A DNA stretch of 64,000 nt from Whitmania pigra (GCA_021613335.1 JAJTWR010000231.1:2330501-2394500); one strand, 5' to 3'; counted from the first letter of the stretch, positions 33,141 through 45,310 are shown. The notes: generated by a model not told the origin, from the letters alone. Numbers and translations are program-made.

Positions 33141-34248
33141 GGGTTGCCAGTGAGATTTTTGAAAAAAGCTCAGATCGCCTGATCAATAAAAAACAAGAAA
33201 AGCCCAGATCATGTTAAACCAGCCTTAATTTTCAATTATTAACATTTTTAAATTACTATCCGCGTTATCATACTTAGCCATGGGTTTCCAATTACCTAAA
33301 AATCAGATTATTTACGAAACAAGTCAGCACAATTTTATTTTAATTCAAATATTCTACAGAGTTGGAAACTACATCACCATGATTAGCAAAATTTAATTTG
33401 AGTCTTGGATGTTGTGTTTCTTATTGTTGTCACCTCTGCCAACAACGTCCTTGCATCGCATACCAACCAAACTCTTGCGAGGAATGAACCTGGGACAACA
33501 TCCCCTGGCATCCAATCTCTGGTGATTGTTTGTTTGGCTAACAAGCGTTCTTTGGTACGGTGAGCTCTCGCTTGTTAGCCAGTTTGGTTTTGGTCAACTT
33601 CACCTGCGAAAAACTTCTTTCGCGAAAACGGAGTAATGTAAATTTAACTATTTTGTTCAGCCATAAAAGCCGTCAACTCTAACTCAGCTTGAGTTACTTT
33701 ATCTTGAATTAAGAGCTAGTCAGAAGTTCTACAAAACTGGCCAATATTCATAACTGTACCTTGGGCCTTCAAGTTTTTCCCACGTCTCTGCATCTGCTGA
33801 CCTGATTTATTAGTGTTATTCAATAAACATAAACAAACTTTACATTTCATCCCAAAGAAATTTTTGGGACATGCCTCTATCCAATCCTTAAGTTAACTGT
33901 TTGTAGGCCAATCATCATTAAATACATGATTGTACCACATCTTAGCTTTCTTGCGGGGTGGATCAACTCTGCTAGAAACTGGAGTAACTGCTTCACCGTC
34001 CATTGTTCAAAAATCGAAGTTCAATATAGTAAGCGCATGCAAATGTGGCGGGAAAAAGGAAGTCGGTAGTGATGAAGGTTCTTTGTCGAAGAGATAAGAG
34101 ATAAAGAATTTTGCAGAATATTATTTTCACTCAAAAAATGTTTTCCAAAAACACCCAGATTTTCAAACAAAACACCTAGACACCCAGATTGGGTCCAATT
34201 TAAAATAAAAGCCAAGATCTTGGCTTAAAAACCCAGCACTGGCAATCC
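33141..34248 (-). mobile_element. degenerate hAT-like transposon
   Basis: The left end ggttgCCAGTGag and the right end, reversed, ggattgCCAGTGct are inverted repeats of hAT type. On the minus strand, starting near 34005, a broken reading frame resembles the N-terminus of hAT-derived zinc-finger proteins: DPPRKKAK, stop, LKDWIEACP, then CKVCLCLLNNTNKSG and, after further stops, TQAELELTAFMAEQN. Several stops make it a pseudogene. No clear 8-bp target duplication is visible. Confidence 0.65.
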
Positions 34249-34263
34249 TGATAATGATAATTT

Positions 34264-34502
34264 CAATGGCGGATCTAGAACGCGTTGATGGGGGCATGCA
34301 CTGGAATCAATAAGTGGATTTAGGGGAGGGGACACATCTACTAAAATTTTCATCCAAAGTAGTAAATTATTAAAAAATGTTAAAACAAATATGTTAAATT
34401 ACATTTAAATTTTTATTAATTTTTATTCTATACTAGATTTACTTAACTTTTTCTTATATTTTCCAAATAAGAAGGCCATATCCCCCCTAAATCCACCCTT
34501 GT
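34264..34502. mobile_element. small non-autonomous element (MITE-like)
   Basis: Ends CAATGGCGGATCTAG and, reversed, CAAGGGTGGATTTAG form an imperfect inverted repeat. An end of the same kind occurs at 23406-23424, and a related stretch near 62560-62720. Confidence 0.5.
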
Positions 34503-35190
34503 ATGATTTTGTCCAATATTCAATGATCGCCACATTAATTTTGCTCATAAGTAATAGAATTTCACTCAAGAGAGTTAACAAAATAATCATGTCTTCAATC
34601 ACATGTTCTTAAAATTGGAGTAGCAGTCAGAAGATATGTTGCAATCCCACCCAAATGACCCCTGCCTAATTTCTTCAATTCTATCTTCACAATTAACATC
34701 TGCTCCGTGCATTAGTAGCATCACATCTACGATAATTAATACTAATGTATTAAGACTGAAAAAGGCTTCTAACCTATTTGGAAAATTGCGTAAATTCTCA
34801 AATATTCCAAAAGGTGATAAATCTTTATTTAACGAATATTTAAATGATAGTCATTTAACTAGATCCATTGTGATTATACTTGTTAGTTATTCTCGACAAT
34901 GAAAGGTGCAGAGTCCAAAGGAGCTTGTTGTCAGTTGAGCGATTTTATAGCAGAACCAAGTATAGATGATTTATTGAAATAACAATCAACAGAAGACGCC
35001 TGTAAAACATTAAAACGAAGATCGTAAAGAGAGTGAAACAGCAAACTCCGATTAATGACATGCTTGGGCATTTTATAAACTTCTGCCTACTCTCTGAAAA
35101 CGGTGTTGTCTAAGACGTGACCATCATGTTGAAACACCTAGATTTATTGAAGATATCAAATTTGTTTTTGTAATTGTACTTAGCCGATTT
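34503..35190. other. intergenic, no gene seen
   Basis: An open frame at 34636-34902 has no domain. Nothing else of note. Confidence 0.4.
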
Positions 35191-35385
35191 TTTGAGTGCC
35201 TTATGTATCCGGATAGGATGTGAAGGCACTTCTTATTTATTTATTTGATTATAGTCCGTTGCATAACTCAGATGATTTGGACTCAAGGCACTTCTTAATT
35301 GATCTACCATTTATATAGTGCACATACCTGGGGGCGCTCCCTGGCGGTGTAGGCTGGGTTACGAACACGACACAGCGGCAATTGT
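35190..35385 (-). mobile_element. tRNA-derived SINE, tail type 2, split by a LINE-end insertion
   Basis: Minus-strand copy with head ggctgggttacgaacacgacac and tail running to ttttttgagtgcc at 35191-35200. It is interrupted at 35236-35284 by a 49-bp insertion. Confidence 0.8.
35236..35284 (-). mobile_element. 49-bp LINE 3'-end insertion with 13-bp target duplication
   Basis: Flanked by the perfect direct repeat aaggcacttctta (35223-35235 and 35285-35297). Reversed, the insert reads gagtccaaatcatctgagtt...acggac followed by tataatc and an (AAAT)n tail, the same end as the LINE at 5318-5360. Confidence 0.9.
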
Positions 35386-35771
35386 TGTTATTTTTATTAA
35401 GACGCCCGCTCGTTCCCACTCGGAAAGTTCATTGACATTAATGTGAAGGCAAAGGGCACAATAATCATTAACATTAAATGCTAGTGAATTGTTGCCTGCA
35501 AACGTTACTGGCACGCAGTCCTCAGAATAGGTTAGTTGCTCAACTTTATTGGCTTTAATTTTTTCCTAGTGTCAAGCCTAGAAATTTTAGCCAAAGTCTT
35601 TCTAAAGTTTTAAACCAATATTAAATTTATTTTTTAATAACGCATTTTAAAAAATAAACATCAATGAATTATATTTTAAATTTATTTTATGTTTCTTCGC
35701 CATTACTTTTAAACTATGTTTTGTTTTAGATTTAGAAGTGAGTCTGAGCACTTCGAGCGGCACTGTAAAGA

Positions 35772-38700
35772 ATGGTTTTTATAAATCTGTGCCATAAAAG
35801 TGTTTCTGCAGTTAGATCCATTGGTTTTTTCCGGATACTTTCTCCATCCTCTAGATTATTGAGCACCGATAAGAGGAATGATCACTACGATATCATTATA
35901 ACTGGAGGAGGAATGGTTGGTTCTGCAATGGCCGCGGCTCTGGGTTTGTAGCATTTATTAAAATTTTGATTTGCATTTTTGATATGGCTTTATAAATAAA
36001 ACTTCTTGGGCATTTAACTTTTATAAAACTAATATTGATTATATGTATAAGTTATTCTTTAAGGACACAATCCGGCATTTGGTGGCAAAAAGATTCTCCT
36101 CCTCGAGTCAGGTCCGAGAACTATTGTAGAGAAAGTCCCAGAAAAATTCAGCAGTCGTGTCTGTGCTCTCAGTAATGCAACAAAGTCATTGTTATCAAGT
36201 AAGTGATGAGCATAACTTGAAATATAAATTATTTCTTGCATCAAATATTATTGCCCTCAATTAAAAATTGTAATTAATGTAAATATTCAGAGGTGTTGAA
36301 GCATTTATTTTGTTGTGCTAAAACATTGTTAAGTCTAAATGATGCAATGTAACACGATGGGCCAAGTCAAGTTTACTTTTCCTTGAAAGTTTTCGGAATA
36401 TGAGGATTGATTTTTCAGGTTTTGGTGCTTGGGATAACATTCTGAGACACCAAGAAGTGAAATACATGAGGGTATTATTTTCTTATTTATTTTTATTTTG
36501 TTTATCTTTTATTTTAAATGATTTAAATATTTAAGGTGTGGGATTCTTGTTCTGATGTCGGAATCACATTTGATTGTGACAAGCTGCCACCACATGCATC
36601 AGAATTAGCTTACATAGCAGAGAACGATCTCATTGTTTCGGCCATCATGAAACAACTTCAAAAGACAAAAGTTGACGTCAGATTTAATTCCAAAGTAAAA
36701 TCATATAATCTCAATCAAGGTTCCAAGGATTCTGAGCTTCCTCTTCTCCAGTTGGACAATGGAGAAGTCCTAAGCAGTGATCTTTTGGTTTGATTATTTT
36801 TATTTGTTGAGGATGAGGATGTTATCTATTTGTCCTGGAACAATAATAAATATGAGGAACATTAATTTCAAAAGTCACTAAAATGAACTCTAACAAGTTA
36901 AGGTATGCAAAAATAATTCAGGCACAAAAGCAAATAAATCATTCCAATTTTGCAATTTATGATGAGTTCCTAACAGCAAATCATTGAGCGATGAGTTGAT
37001 AAATAATTGATTCTCTGAAAATGTTCCCCTTAAAGTTCAAATAAAATTTTTTCAACTTTCAGATCGGAGCTGATGGGATGAATTCTATGTTAAGGAAGTC
37101 CTCAAATATCAGCACAGTTGGGTGGTCCTACCATCAAAAGGCTGTGGTTGCCACTGTGAAGTTATCTGGGGTAATTGTTTTTACATTTTTAATTATTTTT
37201 ATTATTTTTCAAAATATTAAATTGAATTTAATGGTCATTTAAGATGGTGTTCTGAATAATGAAAAATAACATTGATTTGTATTTTGTCAGTGTCTTGAAA
37301 ACAATACTGCCTGGCAGAGATTCCTTCCAACTGGTCCAATTGCTCTTCTTCCTGTAAATTTTTTTTTATTTTGTTGGCATCAGAAGAATTTTATTTAGAT
37401 AAATTTTAATCAAATAGTTTTTTTCATTATTTTGATGTTTTGGTAATGTTTAACAACAGTTAATTTGGTTCATTAATTATTGATAATTTTATTCAAAATA
37501 TTTGTTGACAGTTGATTAGATATTTGAAAACAATTTCAGCTATCTAATGAATTCAGTTGCCTTATTTGGACGACCACTGATGAACATTCTGCAGAACTCC
37601 TTAAAACAACTCCCGAGTCTTTCGTTGCTTCCATCAATTCGGCTTTTGTGAGTAGAGATTTTTTTGAAATATGCTTAAGTTTTACAAAGTATGAGAATGT
37701 GCACAATCAATTTTAATTGCATAAGTTTAATAAATTCTTAAGTTTCAATAACAATCAAATGCGCATGGAAATTCACAATAGGTGTCTGATGCATAACCAG
37801 ATGATTAGGGTGGTAATGAATGATTGTTTTATTGACATCTGTAGCATATCTAGATGATTAGGACGGTGCAATAGGGTTGAATCCTCACTGCCATCATGAG
37901 AGGCCCCTAAATATGTCCCTGAACCAAACTAAAATCAAATATTTTCAGTTTCTTTCTCTAGTTTTTAACAAGGTCAAAAATCAAATCAGAAATAAAGTTT
38001 AGCTCTGAATTAATAACAAAATTCTATATCAGAATTCAGACTATCATCTCAGTTCTTCGATGGCACAATTGGGTGCAGCTGCTGAGAACTTACTTGTCAA
38101 TGTGGGTTTGGGTGAGTTTATTCAATGAACTTCATTGAACAGAAATGTTGGCAACTAAATCTTGATTTTGAAACATCATTGTGATCTCGAAATAGTAATA
38201 TTTTAACCATCAGCCATGAGTAAGCCCTCTTAATTATGAACTATTTATCTTCAAATTGTGCAGGAGTAAAGTCTCCAAAACAATTCCCTCCCAAAGTGGT
38301 TGAATTTGACCATGAAAGTAGGAAATCTTTCCCATTGGGTCTTATTCACTCAACAAATTATGTTAGCAACAGAGTTGCTCTCATTGGGTGAGTTTCATTG
38401 TATGGAAGGCCTCACCTTATTGAAGCATTGTTTTGTTGTTAATTTTATTTGATTGATAATTATTTGATAAATATTTTGTTAAAATTAATTTTATTTAATT
38501 GATAAAAGTAAAGGTCAATTAATCAACTAAATCATTGAATTCTCAGAGATGCTGCTCACAGAGTTCATCCTCTGTCAGGTCAAGGGGTCAACCTTGGATT
38601 TGGTGATGTCACTTGTCTACTTGGAGTCCTGGAGGAAACTGTTCTCAGGGGAGGTGATATAGGTCTGTGATTTATTTGTTATATTATTTTTGTTTGGAAC

Positions 38701-39520
38701 CTCCTTGCATCAGTACTTGTGTATTATTAGCCTAGAATACTCATTATGCCAAATGCAAATGCAGGTAAAAATTGCATCATTTGTTGAACTGGTGTTGAAC
38801 TAGATATTATATTTATATTAAAAAAAACATTCATTTTAATGGGCATTCCATAACATCAGAGGAATTATAACATATCCATTACCTTCTAAGACTTGGTCCA
38901 CTTGAATTCATAATTTAGTTGGCATAAATAATATTTAGTCATTACCAGCTTGGAAAATATTAGTTTAATGAGTTTTATTTATAATTACAATGCCCCAATA
39001 AAGGTAAAATTTCAAATAGCTTGAACAATTGCAATTAACATTAAGATTTACAACTGCATAGAAGCAAAAAATAATCAAATATTTGATAACTCCTTTGAAA
39101 TATTCTTCCACTCGAGACAGCATGAAATTCTTTATTAATCACAACTTGTAATAATTTAACATAATAATCAGCCATTCAAAAATTTTTGATTCAGGTTGTG
39201 TGAAGAACCTCACGACTTATGAGACTCAGAGGCAGAGGAGAGTGCTCCCGATGATGGCAACCGTAGACGTCCTCGGACGAATTTATGGCAACGAGATCTT
39301 ACCTCTCGTCGCTTTGAGGTCTCTTGGGTGCCAAATTGCCAGTTCCATTCCTTTCATTAAAGTGAGTTTCATTGTTTCTGCCTCAAATTGTTTCATGAAC
39401 TGCTCAGTTGCATCAGTGGTTTGTTTTTAAATTATAGTTTTTTTTTTTATATAAAACTTTGATACAATATATTCATCTTTATATATTCAGGAAAAGATGA
39501 TTCAATTTGCTGCTAATTGA
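35772..39520 (+). CDS. COQ6: ubiquinone biosynthesis monooxygenase COQ6, mitochondrial
   Basis: FAD-dependent hydroxylase of coenzyme Q synthesis (C5 ring hydroxylation), on the matrix side of the inner mitochondrial membrane. Exons: 35772-35943, 36064-36198, 36419-36471, 36536-36787, 37063-37170, 37291-37353, 37540-37647, 38033-38111, 38264-38387, 38547-38662, 39195-39361, 39491-39520; joined 468 codons, the length of the human protein. The first 35 residues look like a mitochondrial presequence (Arg/Ser-rich). FAD motifs: GGGMVG (about 45-50), the DG motif IGADGMNS (about 205), and [21 protein letters not shown] (about 366). [15 protein letters not shown] is a family hallmark. A polyadenylation signal AATAAA lies at 39648. 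Stand-alone gene; all junction phases agree. Confidence 0.95.
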
Positions 39521-39659
39521 GAAGAAATGCAAAAGAAATTCTTCATTTAATTCTTCATTAAATTGAATTGTGAGGAGAAAGTATATTGTTCAAGTGGTAA
39601 TATTTTTATAAATTTGTAACAAATCATTTGTTGGAAGATAAATACACAATAAAATTTGT

Positions 39660-40500
39660 TTGGCAAATTTTTTTTAGAATTTTCTGATATTACATGTAAT
39701 GTGTTATGGCTTTATTGCTCCATCACCATTCACATAATAATAATAATAATCCTAATAATTAATAGCCATTTACAGAGGTGGCAGTATTTCAAATGTTATT
39801 TTGCTCTTTATATTTTTATGATACAATTAAACATTAAAAACAATCCTGTTTTACTGCCTTTGTGCGCTCTCTACTACATTTCCCTTTTGAATTTGATAGT
39901 TTAGTTCCTACTTTTTTGGTCAGTAATGAACGAAAGTGATCATACTGGAGGTGTTATGGAAATTGAAGAAGGTATGGACGTTCTTCTCAAATGTCTTCCT
40001 CCTATTCTAGATGGGAAGTTTTTTCATAATGGCTCCATCAAGGCGAAATGCGTGAAGCCTATAGCAAGGTGATCAAAAATGATCAAATGGGCCATTTGTT
40101 GCCAACATTATTGCGATTCAAGAGAAATCCAATTGCCCATGCAATAAATTTTAGCTGTGTCGTTCTTTATAATGAATCGTATGACTGGCAATAGAACTTC
40201 AGCCACAATTGGTATATTGATTGCATTTTAAAATAAATTGCAACGCCATTTCTTTGATATATAATTTAGTTTATAACTTTTTTCACGATATATGCCTGAT
40301 ACGGGCAACCATCATAGCCATTACACCACGCAGACCTATTATTCAAACTTATTTGGCTTTTTCCTTTTGAACATCTTGGCTCTGATGCCTATGGTATTGC
40401 ATCATAAACGCATTAATATTGATGATGTAAGTGAAAAAACCATACTTTAGCAGGACGCTATTCATCCAACCATACAAATGCTTCAATTGGCCAGCTTAAT
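39660..40500. other. intergenic, no gene seen
   Basis: From 39926 a short frame starts MNESDHTGGVMEIEEG and stops at 40072; it may be debris of a transposon. Nothing else recognised. Confidence 0.3.
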
Positions 40501-40504
40501 ATCA

Positions 40505-41862
40505 CCAAATTTAAATAGTTAAAAATAGTTACTAACTACTTTTTTAACTACTTTTCCGTTGACATTTGATAAAATTAATTTTCTGGACAATTGAACAAAA
40601 TATAATTATTAGCATATTTATTTACACCAGTGTAACATTTTCAACAAAATTTTATTGTCCAAATTAATCAAAAACAGAAGTATTCAGTGGATGTTTCAGG
40701 CGATCTCTTAAAAAATCATCATGTCAACATGATTATCCAATAATTTACATCGTCTGTTACATAAAACCTGCCCTGCTACACTAAAAAGTCTTTCAACTGC
40801 TGCCGAACTTGGTAATGTTGAATTAAGCTTGATGAATGCAGCACAAACAGTTGGATAATTAAGTAGACTTTGTACATTTCTTGCGGAGTTTGATAAATAA
40901 TCATTAAGCTGTTCAGCTACCTCATTATGACAAGAGTTTGGTACACTTTCCATAGTCATATAAATCATCATATTCACTGTTCTGAGCCGCATTGTCCGCA
41001 GAGGTGGTGATTGTTAACGACACCTTGTAATTTTTGGCTTTGAAAATGTTGAACCCGTAATGTCCTGTACAACCTCAGCATTTTTTACACCGCGATGAAC
41101 TGAGTTTGATAATGATGCAACCTTTGCCATTGATCTATCATAAAGTTGTTTGTATTGCAGATTATCCCTTGCTTTCATTGCATCTACAGTAGCCACAAGA
41201 TTTAAGGTATTATTACAGCAGGGCTTATGAGGAGGCAAAAGAAGCACATTAACCGCATTATCAATATCTTGTTCGTTTTCAATCAAATCGGCTATACTGT
41301 CGCCAACAAGATATTCAGAAATATCACATAATGGCTCATCCGTGTCCGTGTCATCAGTTACAGAGTTTTTCTCAACAACTAAAAAAAATGCCTTGACAAA
41401 ATTAGCTTAAAATCGCAAATTTATATAAAACAAAATCGCAATTTACATAAAACGCTTTCAGAATACGACTACTAAGAGTAATAATTCAGAAACGAGAAAT
41501 GGCGGTAGTAAGCAAAAGTTGAAAACAAAGAAACTGTACTTATAAAGTGATATAACAAATTGTAAAATTGGAAAAAAATATTTTTCTTCATTTTATTTTA
41601 AAATTTTTTTAAAGTAGTTAAAAAGTTAAATAGTTAAGTAGTTAACTATTTGTAGTTAATAACTACTTTAAAAGTAGTTAACTACTATTTTTTTTAACTA
41701 CTTTAAAAGTAGTTAACTACTATTTTTTTAACTACTTTAAAAGTAGTTAACTACTATTTTTTAACTACTTTTTAAAGAGTAGTTATTAACTACTTCCTAA
41801 CTACTTTAAAGTAGTTATTAACTAGTAGTTAACTACTTATAGTTAGTAACTACCCATCACTG
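40505..41862 (-). mobile_element. hAT-family transposon remnant with palindromic subterminal repeats
   Basis: The coding debris runs on the minus strand; the end at 41853-41862 is ccatCACTG (reversed CAGTGATGGG, the hAT end). Over 41600-41850 the sequence is made of repeated agtagttaactac-type palindromes; similar ones occur at the other side (40513-40555), which lacks the terminal CAGTG and is therefore truncated. Confidence 0.8.
40708..41286 (-). pseudogene. hAT transposase C-terminal region, broken
   Basis: Two frames, 41286-41014 and 40992-40708. The second has the hAT dimerisation motif LPSSAAVERLFSVAGQVL followed by NRRCKLLDNHVDMMIF. The first carries AVNVLLLPPHKPCCNNTLNL, the region that normally precedes the catalytic core's end. 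The frames are offset by a small shift near 41000, and the N-terminal half is missing. Confidence 0.8.
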
Positions 41863-41910
41863 GTCATGTGCGCCACAGAGAACAGCCCAACAACGGAACA
41901 TCATCCAAAA

Positions 41911-42549
41911 CGGTGACCCGTCATAACAGCCGGCGACAAAATAGCCCCGACAAAACAGCCCCGACAAAACAGCCCCGTCGATACAGCCCGGTGACAAAAT
42001 ATCCCAGGACGAACAAATCCCGTCAAAACAGCCCCGACAAAATAGCCCCGACAAAATAGCCCCGTCAAAATAGCCCAAGACAAAATAGCCCCGTCAAAAC
42101 AGCCCCGTTTATGTAATTAAAAAAATTTTGTAAGTTGAATACATTAACCGATAACTGGTTCCAAATTTAATTCGAAATTAGTGGTTTGAAGATTTATCGT
42201 CTAAAATATTATTAGGATTCCGTCTACTTCCTCACTTTACATGGACTTTTTTAATAGAAATTATCCTCACCTTTTCATCACGTCATGTGGACATGTAACA
42301 AATCCACAAAGAACCAATTCTACCGCTATTTTGTCGCCGGGCTATACTGACGGGGCCGTTTTGTCGGGGCTGTTTTGACGGGGTTATTTTGTCTTGGACT
42401 ATTTTGTCACCAGGCTATATTGACGGGGCTGTTTTGTCGGGGCTGTTTTGACGGGGCTATTTTGTCTTGAGCTATTTTCACGCCGAGCTGTTTTGACGGG
42501 GCTGTTTTGTCGGGGCTATTTTGTCGCCGGGCTGTTATGACGGGGTGCC
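41911..42549. mobile_element. foldback-type element with repeat-built inverted arms, 8-bp target duplication
   Basis: Flanked by the direct repeat ATCCAAAA (41903-41910 and 42550-42557). Each arm is a run of an about 20-bp unit, acagccccgacaaaatagcc with variants gtcaaaa and ggtgacaaaat. The left arm (41911-42110) reads in this orientation and the right arm (42325-42549) in the opposite one, with an AT-rich core of about 210 bp between. Long terminal inverted repeats made of tandem repeats are the hallmark of Foldback/Galileo-like elements. No transposase gene inside. Confidence 0.85.
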
Positions 42550-42559
42550 ATCCAAAACA

Positions 42560-43200
42560 TGCACTTATCCCGTGTGCAAGCTAACAAATATTACTCAATC
42601 ACGTACTAACACAATGCAGGACTGTTTTACAACATAAACATGCTTGAAACATGCCTTTCCCAGTAAGATCTTTCCTTTGTAAGACAACTTACAATTAAGA
42701 CATTTTAATGCTGAAAATAATAATATTTTTATTCACTTACATATATATATATATTATAGAACTTATGAACTCTCCAAAAAATACTTAACATATTTTATAA
42801 AACTATGTCTGACAACATAATAGGTGAAAATCCTGATGTTCCACGAGTGGAAGGTTGGGACTTAAAAGGTTAAAAAGTCGTAATATTTATTTAATTATTT
42901 CAAAAAAATTTATATTATTTCTATATTGATCAGGTTAGAATCAGTGTAGACGTGTTCAAACTGTTAAATGGTGCATGGTTTTGGGAGTCGAAACACTGGG
43001 ATGAGCTACTTCACTATTAAGAACTTCATTATTTTGACCAAAATATTTATTTTGTTAATTACTGCAGTCTTTATAATGTTTTAATAACTTTTTGGACCCT
43101 TGGTTTCATTCCTCGCTCAATAATAAACAAACTGAAAGTAACTGAATTATTGACGAAGCTGCTGTCCTATTGCCAAACGAGAACACATAATTAGATTCTA
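42560..43200. other. mostly non-coding; possible short first exon at 42805-42868
   Basis: A (TA)n run at 42742-42756. An ATG at 42805 opens 21 codons (MSDNIIGENPDVPRVEGWDL...) up to a possible donor AAAG|gttaaa; its phase would fit an acceptor caatgaaag just inside the next ORF (at about 43229). Unproven. Confidence 0.3.
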
Positions 43201-43222
43201 AACTGCCATTATTGAGACCGCA

Positions 43223-44014
43223 ATGAAAGCTTGTTTTGATTGCACTTCTGCATCCTGCATTGGTGGCAACTCACCTCAGTCCAATCCTTCTCTTGCTTTT
43301 AAGATGGCCTTACCGTTTCTTCTGATGCCAAGGTTTCTAAGGGGTAGTGTCTCCTGCAAAGAGGAAAAATATAAAAGACTTTCTAGAAAAGTGTGTTTTG
43401 ACAAATTTTCTCGCTTAGATGAACAGAAAACAAAGGTAAGCAAACCATTTGAAAGTGGAGTTTGTTGGAGTTTAAGGGCAAATTCTCCTGATCTACCGAA
43501 TTCACATCCTTTTGAGCCAACGAATCCTGTAAATTTTCCGATCCACCGACAAAATTCAATCAAGGAAAACGATTTTCTTCTGACTTTGCAGATGGAATTA
43601 AATTCTCATTACAACCGTTGGAACGCAGAAACAGATCGTCTGCAGAGAAGTGAAAAATTGATCACTACCACACCAGGAACATTTAAGAAGTCAAAGGCTC
43701 AACAACTTGTAGGTTCTCCATCTACATCCAGTTATGTGAACATCAAAAAATTGGCGGTCTATGTGGATTTTAGGGAGTTCAGTCAAAAGGCTATGAAGTC
43801 TGTAAGAGTGATGATCGTTTCAGAAGTTCTTGGCTCAAGTTACGTCATTGCCGAGATTTTTGAAGAAAATAAACAAAAACATTGCACAAAAACATTTAGG
43901 CAGAAATTCATTCTAAAGAAAAATGCTGATTTGAAAGGCATTACAGCCCAGTTGAATGACAAGAAAATCATGAAGATAGAGGTGTTTAAAAAAGATTTTC
44001 ACAGCCATTTATAA
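43223..44014 (+). CDS. uncharacterised protein with HSP20/alpha-crystallin-like C-terminus
   Basis: 263 codons without a stop. The N-terminal 130 residues have no recognisable domain. From about residue 170 the frame reads VNIKKLAVYVDFREFS, then MIVSEVLGSSYVIAEIFEENK, then FRQKFILKKNADLKGITAQL and NDKKIMKIEVFKK. This order of strands (substrate-strand, short middle strands, 'F.R.F.L...D...I.A.L.D..L.I.V') is the pattern of small heat-shock alpha-crystallin domains, so a chaperone-like fold is my inference. Family members usually have a Gly-Val-Leu in the last loop, which is replaced here. The true start may be an upstream exon (42805-42868). Intronless in the visible part, so a retrogene is possible. 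Confidence 0.5.
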   Translation: MKACFDCTSASCIGGNSPQSNPSLAFKMALPFLLMPRFLRGSVSCKEEKYKRLSRKVCFDKFSRLDEQKTKVSKPFESGVCWSLRANSPDLPNSHPFEPTNPVNFPIHRQNSIKENDFLLTLQMELNSHYNRWNAETDRLQRSEKLITTTPGTFKKSKAQQLVGSPSTSSYVNIKKLAVYVDFREFSQKAMKSVRVMIVSEVLGSSYVIAEIFEENKQKHCTKTFRQKFILKKNADLKGITAQLNDKKIMKIEVFKKDFHSHL

Positions 44015-45300
44015 CCGTTACTCGTTGTTAGCCACATATAAAGTAAGGAACAACATTAAACATGTTGCAATTCACGCCGCCTTAACTTATTTCTACAAGG
44101 AAAACTTCCCTTATTTACTTGAAGTATTGATGTCCTGATTGGAATATAAGCCATTATAATCTAATTCGGAGTCATTATCCTTGTTTTACTTTATCAAGTC
44201 TGTTCCAAAGTTATTTAGGCTTATTTAATTAATCTTTATATGCTTACTTATATTTAATATTGACAATATTAAACTTGTTGTTAGATACCTCTTATTTCAA
44301 CCGACTCTTGAAGAAATTGAAAAGGAATGGCTCTTGGAGGCTCCATGCAGAGTTTAAAACAAAACTGGAGGTATCATTAACTTGAGAGGTGAATGCATTT
44401 AGAGGCGGTTTCATGATTTTGAAAAAAGCCAACATTAGAGAGACATTTGAATTTTTCTGTTTAATTTAATTAATGTGAATACTTCAAATCAGAATTTCTA
44501 CATTTTCTTACATCTAAAAGTAGGAATATTCGTTGTTAATAGTCTATCAAAGGGTAGGAAAAATGTACAAATTTGCCGGACCACGGCAGGAGTCTTCAGG
44601 CCACACAACGTTGTGAGAATGTCTTGTTAGGTGTTGCATTAAATTTATGACTGCACTCAAACACTTCTCAGCACATGACCTAGTCCGCCAAACTCTGTCG
44701 AGTTTTTGGTCCTAATAAAGTTATTAATTTAAGTTTTTAATTTTAATTAAGCTCTTGCTTTGGTCTTAATACAGTTCTTGTTTAAAATTTTAATAAAGCT
44801 TTTATTTTGGTCTTAATAAAGTCCTTGTTAAAAAATTTAATAAAGTTTGCGGTTTCGTTGAAATCTCGATCAACTTTAAACCACCTTATGATTTTTAACT
44901 TCTGTTTATAGTTTTATCATTGTGATAACAAAAAGTTATCCGCGTCTCTCTTCTTTGCTGACTTCCACCCAAGCAGTAAAATTTAACCAAAAAATCCTTC
45001 ATCACCTCTCAGAGCGCACCCAAGTTACTATTGTTTCATTTTTAACCAAAGAAAAATTATTCCACATGGAACATTATGCATGAATTTTTAGGAACTTATG
45101 TGGCCTCGTATATTGTAATTGTTCGTAATAAGTTACAATATCTTTGATTAAAATTTATTAACCGATACAGGAAAGAAAATTTCGACTGAATCAAGAAAAT
45201 ATCACTCGTAATTTGGAACACAAAATAATTAGGTTTTTGTCGTAAAACGTACTTTCAAAATTCTGTCGAGTCGATTCCATCATGGTTGGTTTTAAGACAT
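44015..45300. other. intergenic; short tandem repeat at 44703-44848
   Basis: Around 44703-44848 a unit of about 50 bp (ttttggtcttaataaagt...) is repeated three times with divergence. No gene seen. Confidence 0.5.
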
Positions 45301-45310
45301 TACTGAAGGT

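Noticed and set aside
41857..42083. Repetitive frames in the foldback arms that look like repeat proteins
   Set aside because: They follow the 20-bp tandem unit, occur on both strands and lie inside inverted repeats.
41911..42549. CRISPR-like array (regular about 20-bp repeats)
   Set aside because: Units are directly adjacent without spacers, the two halves are inverted, and the context is an animal genome.
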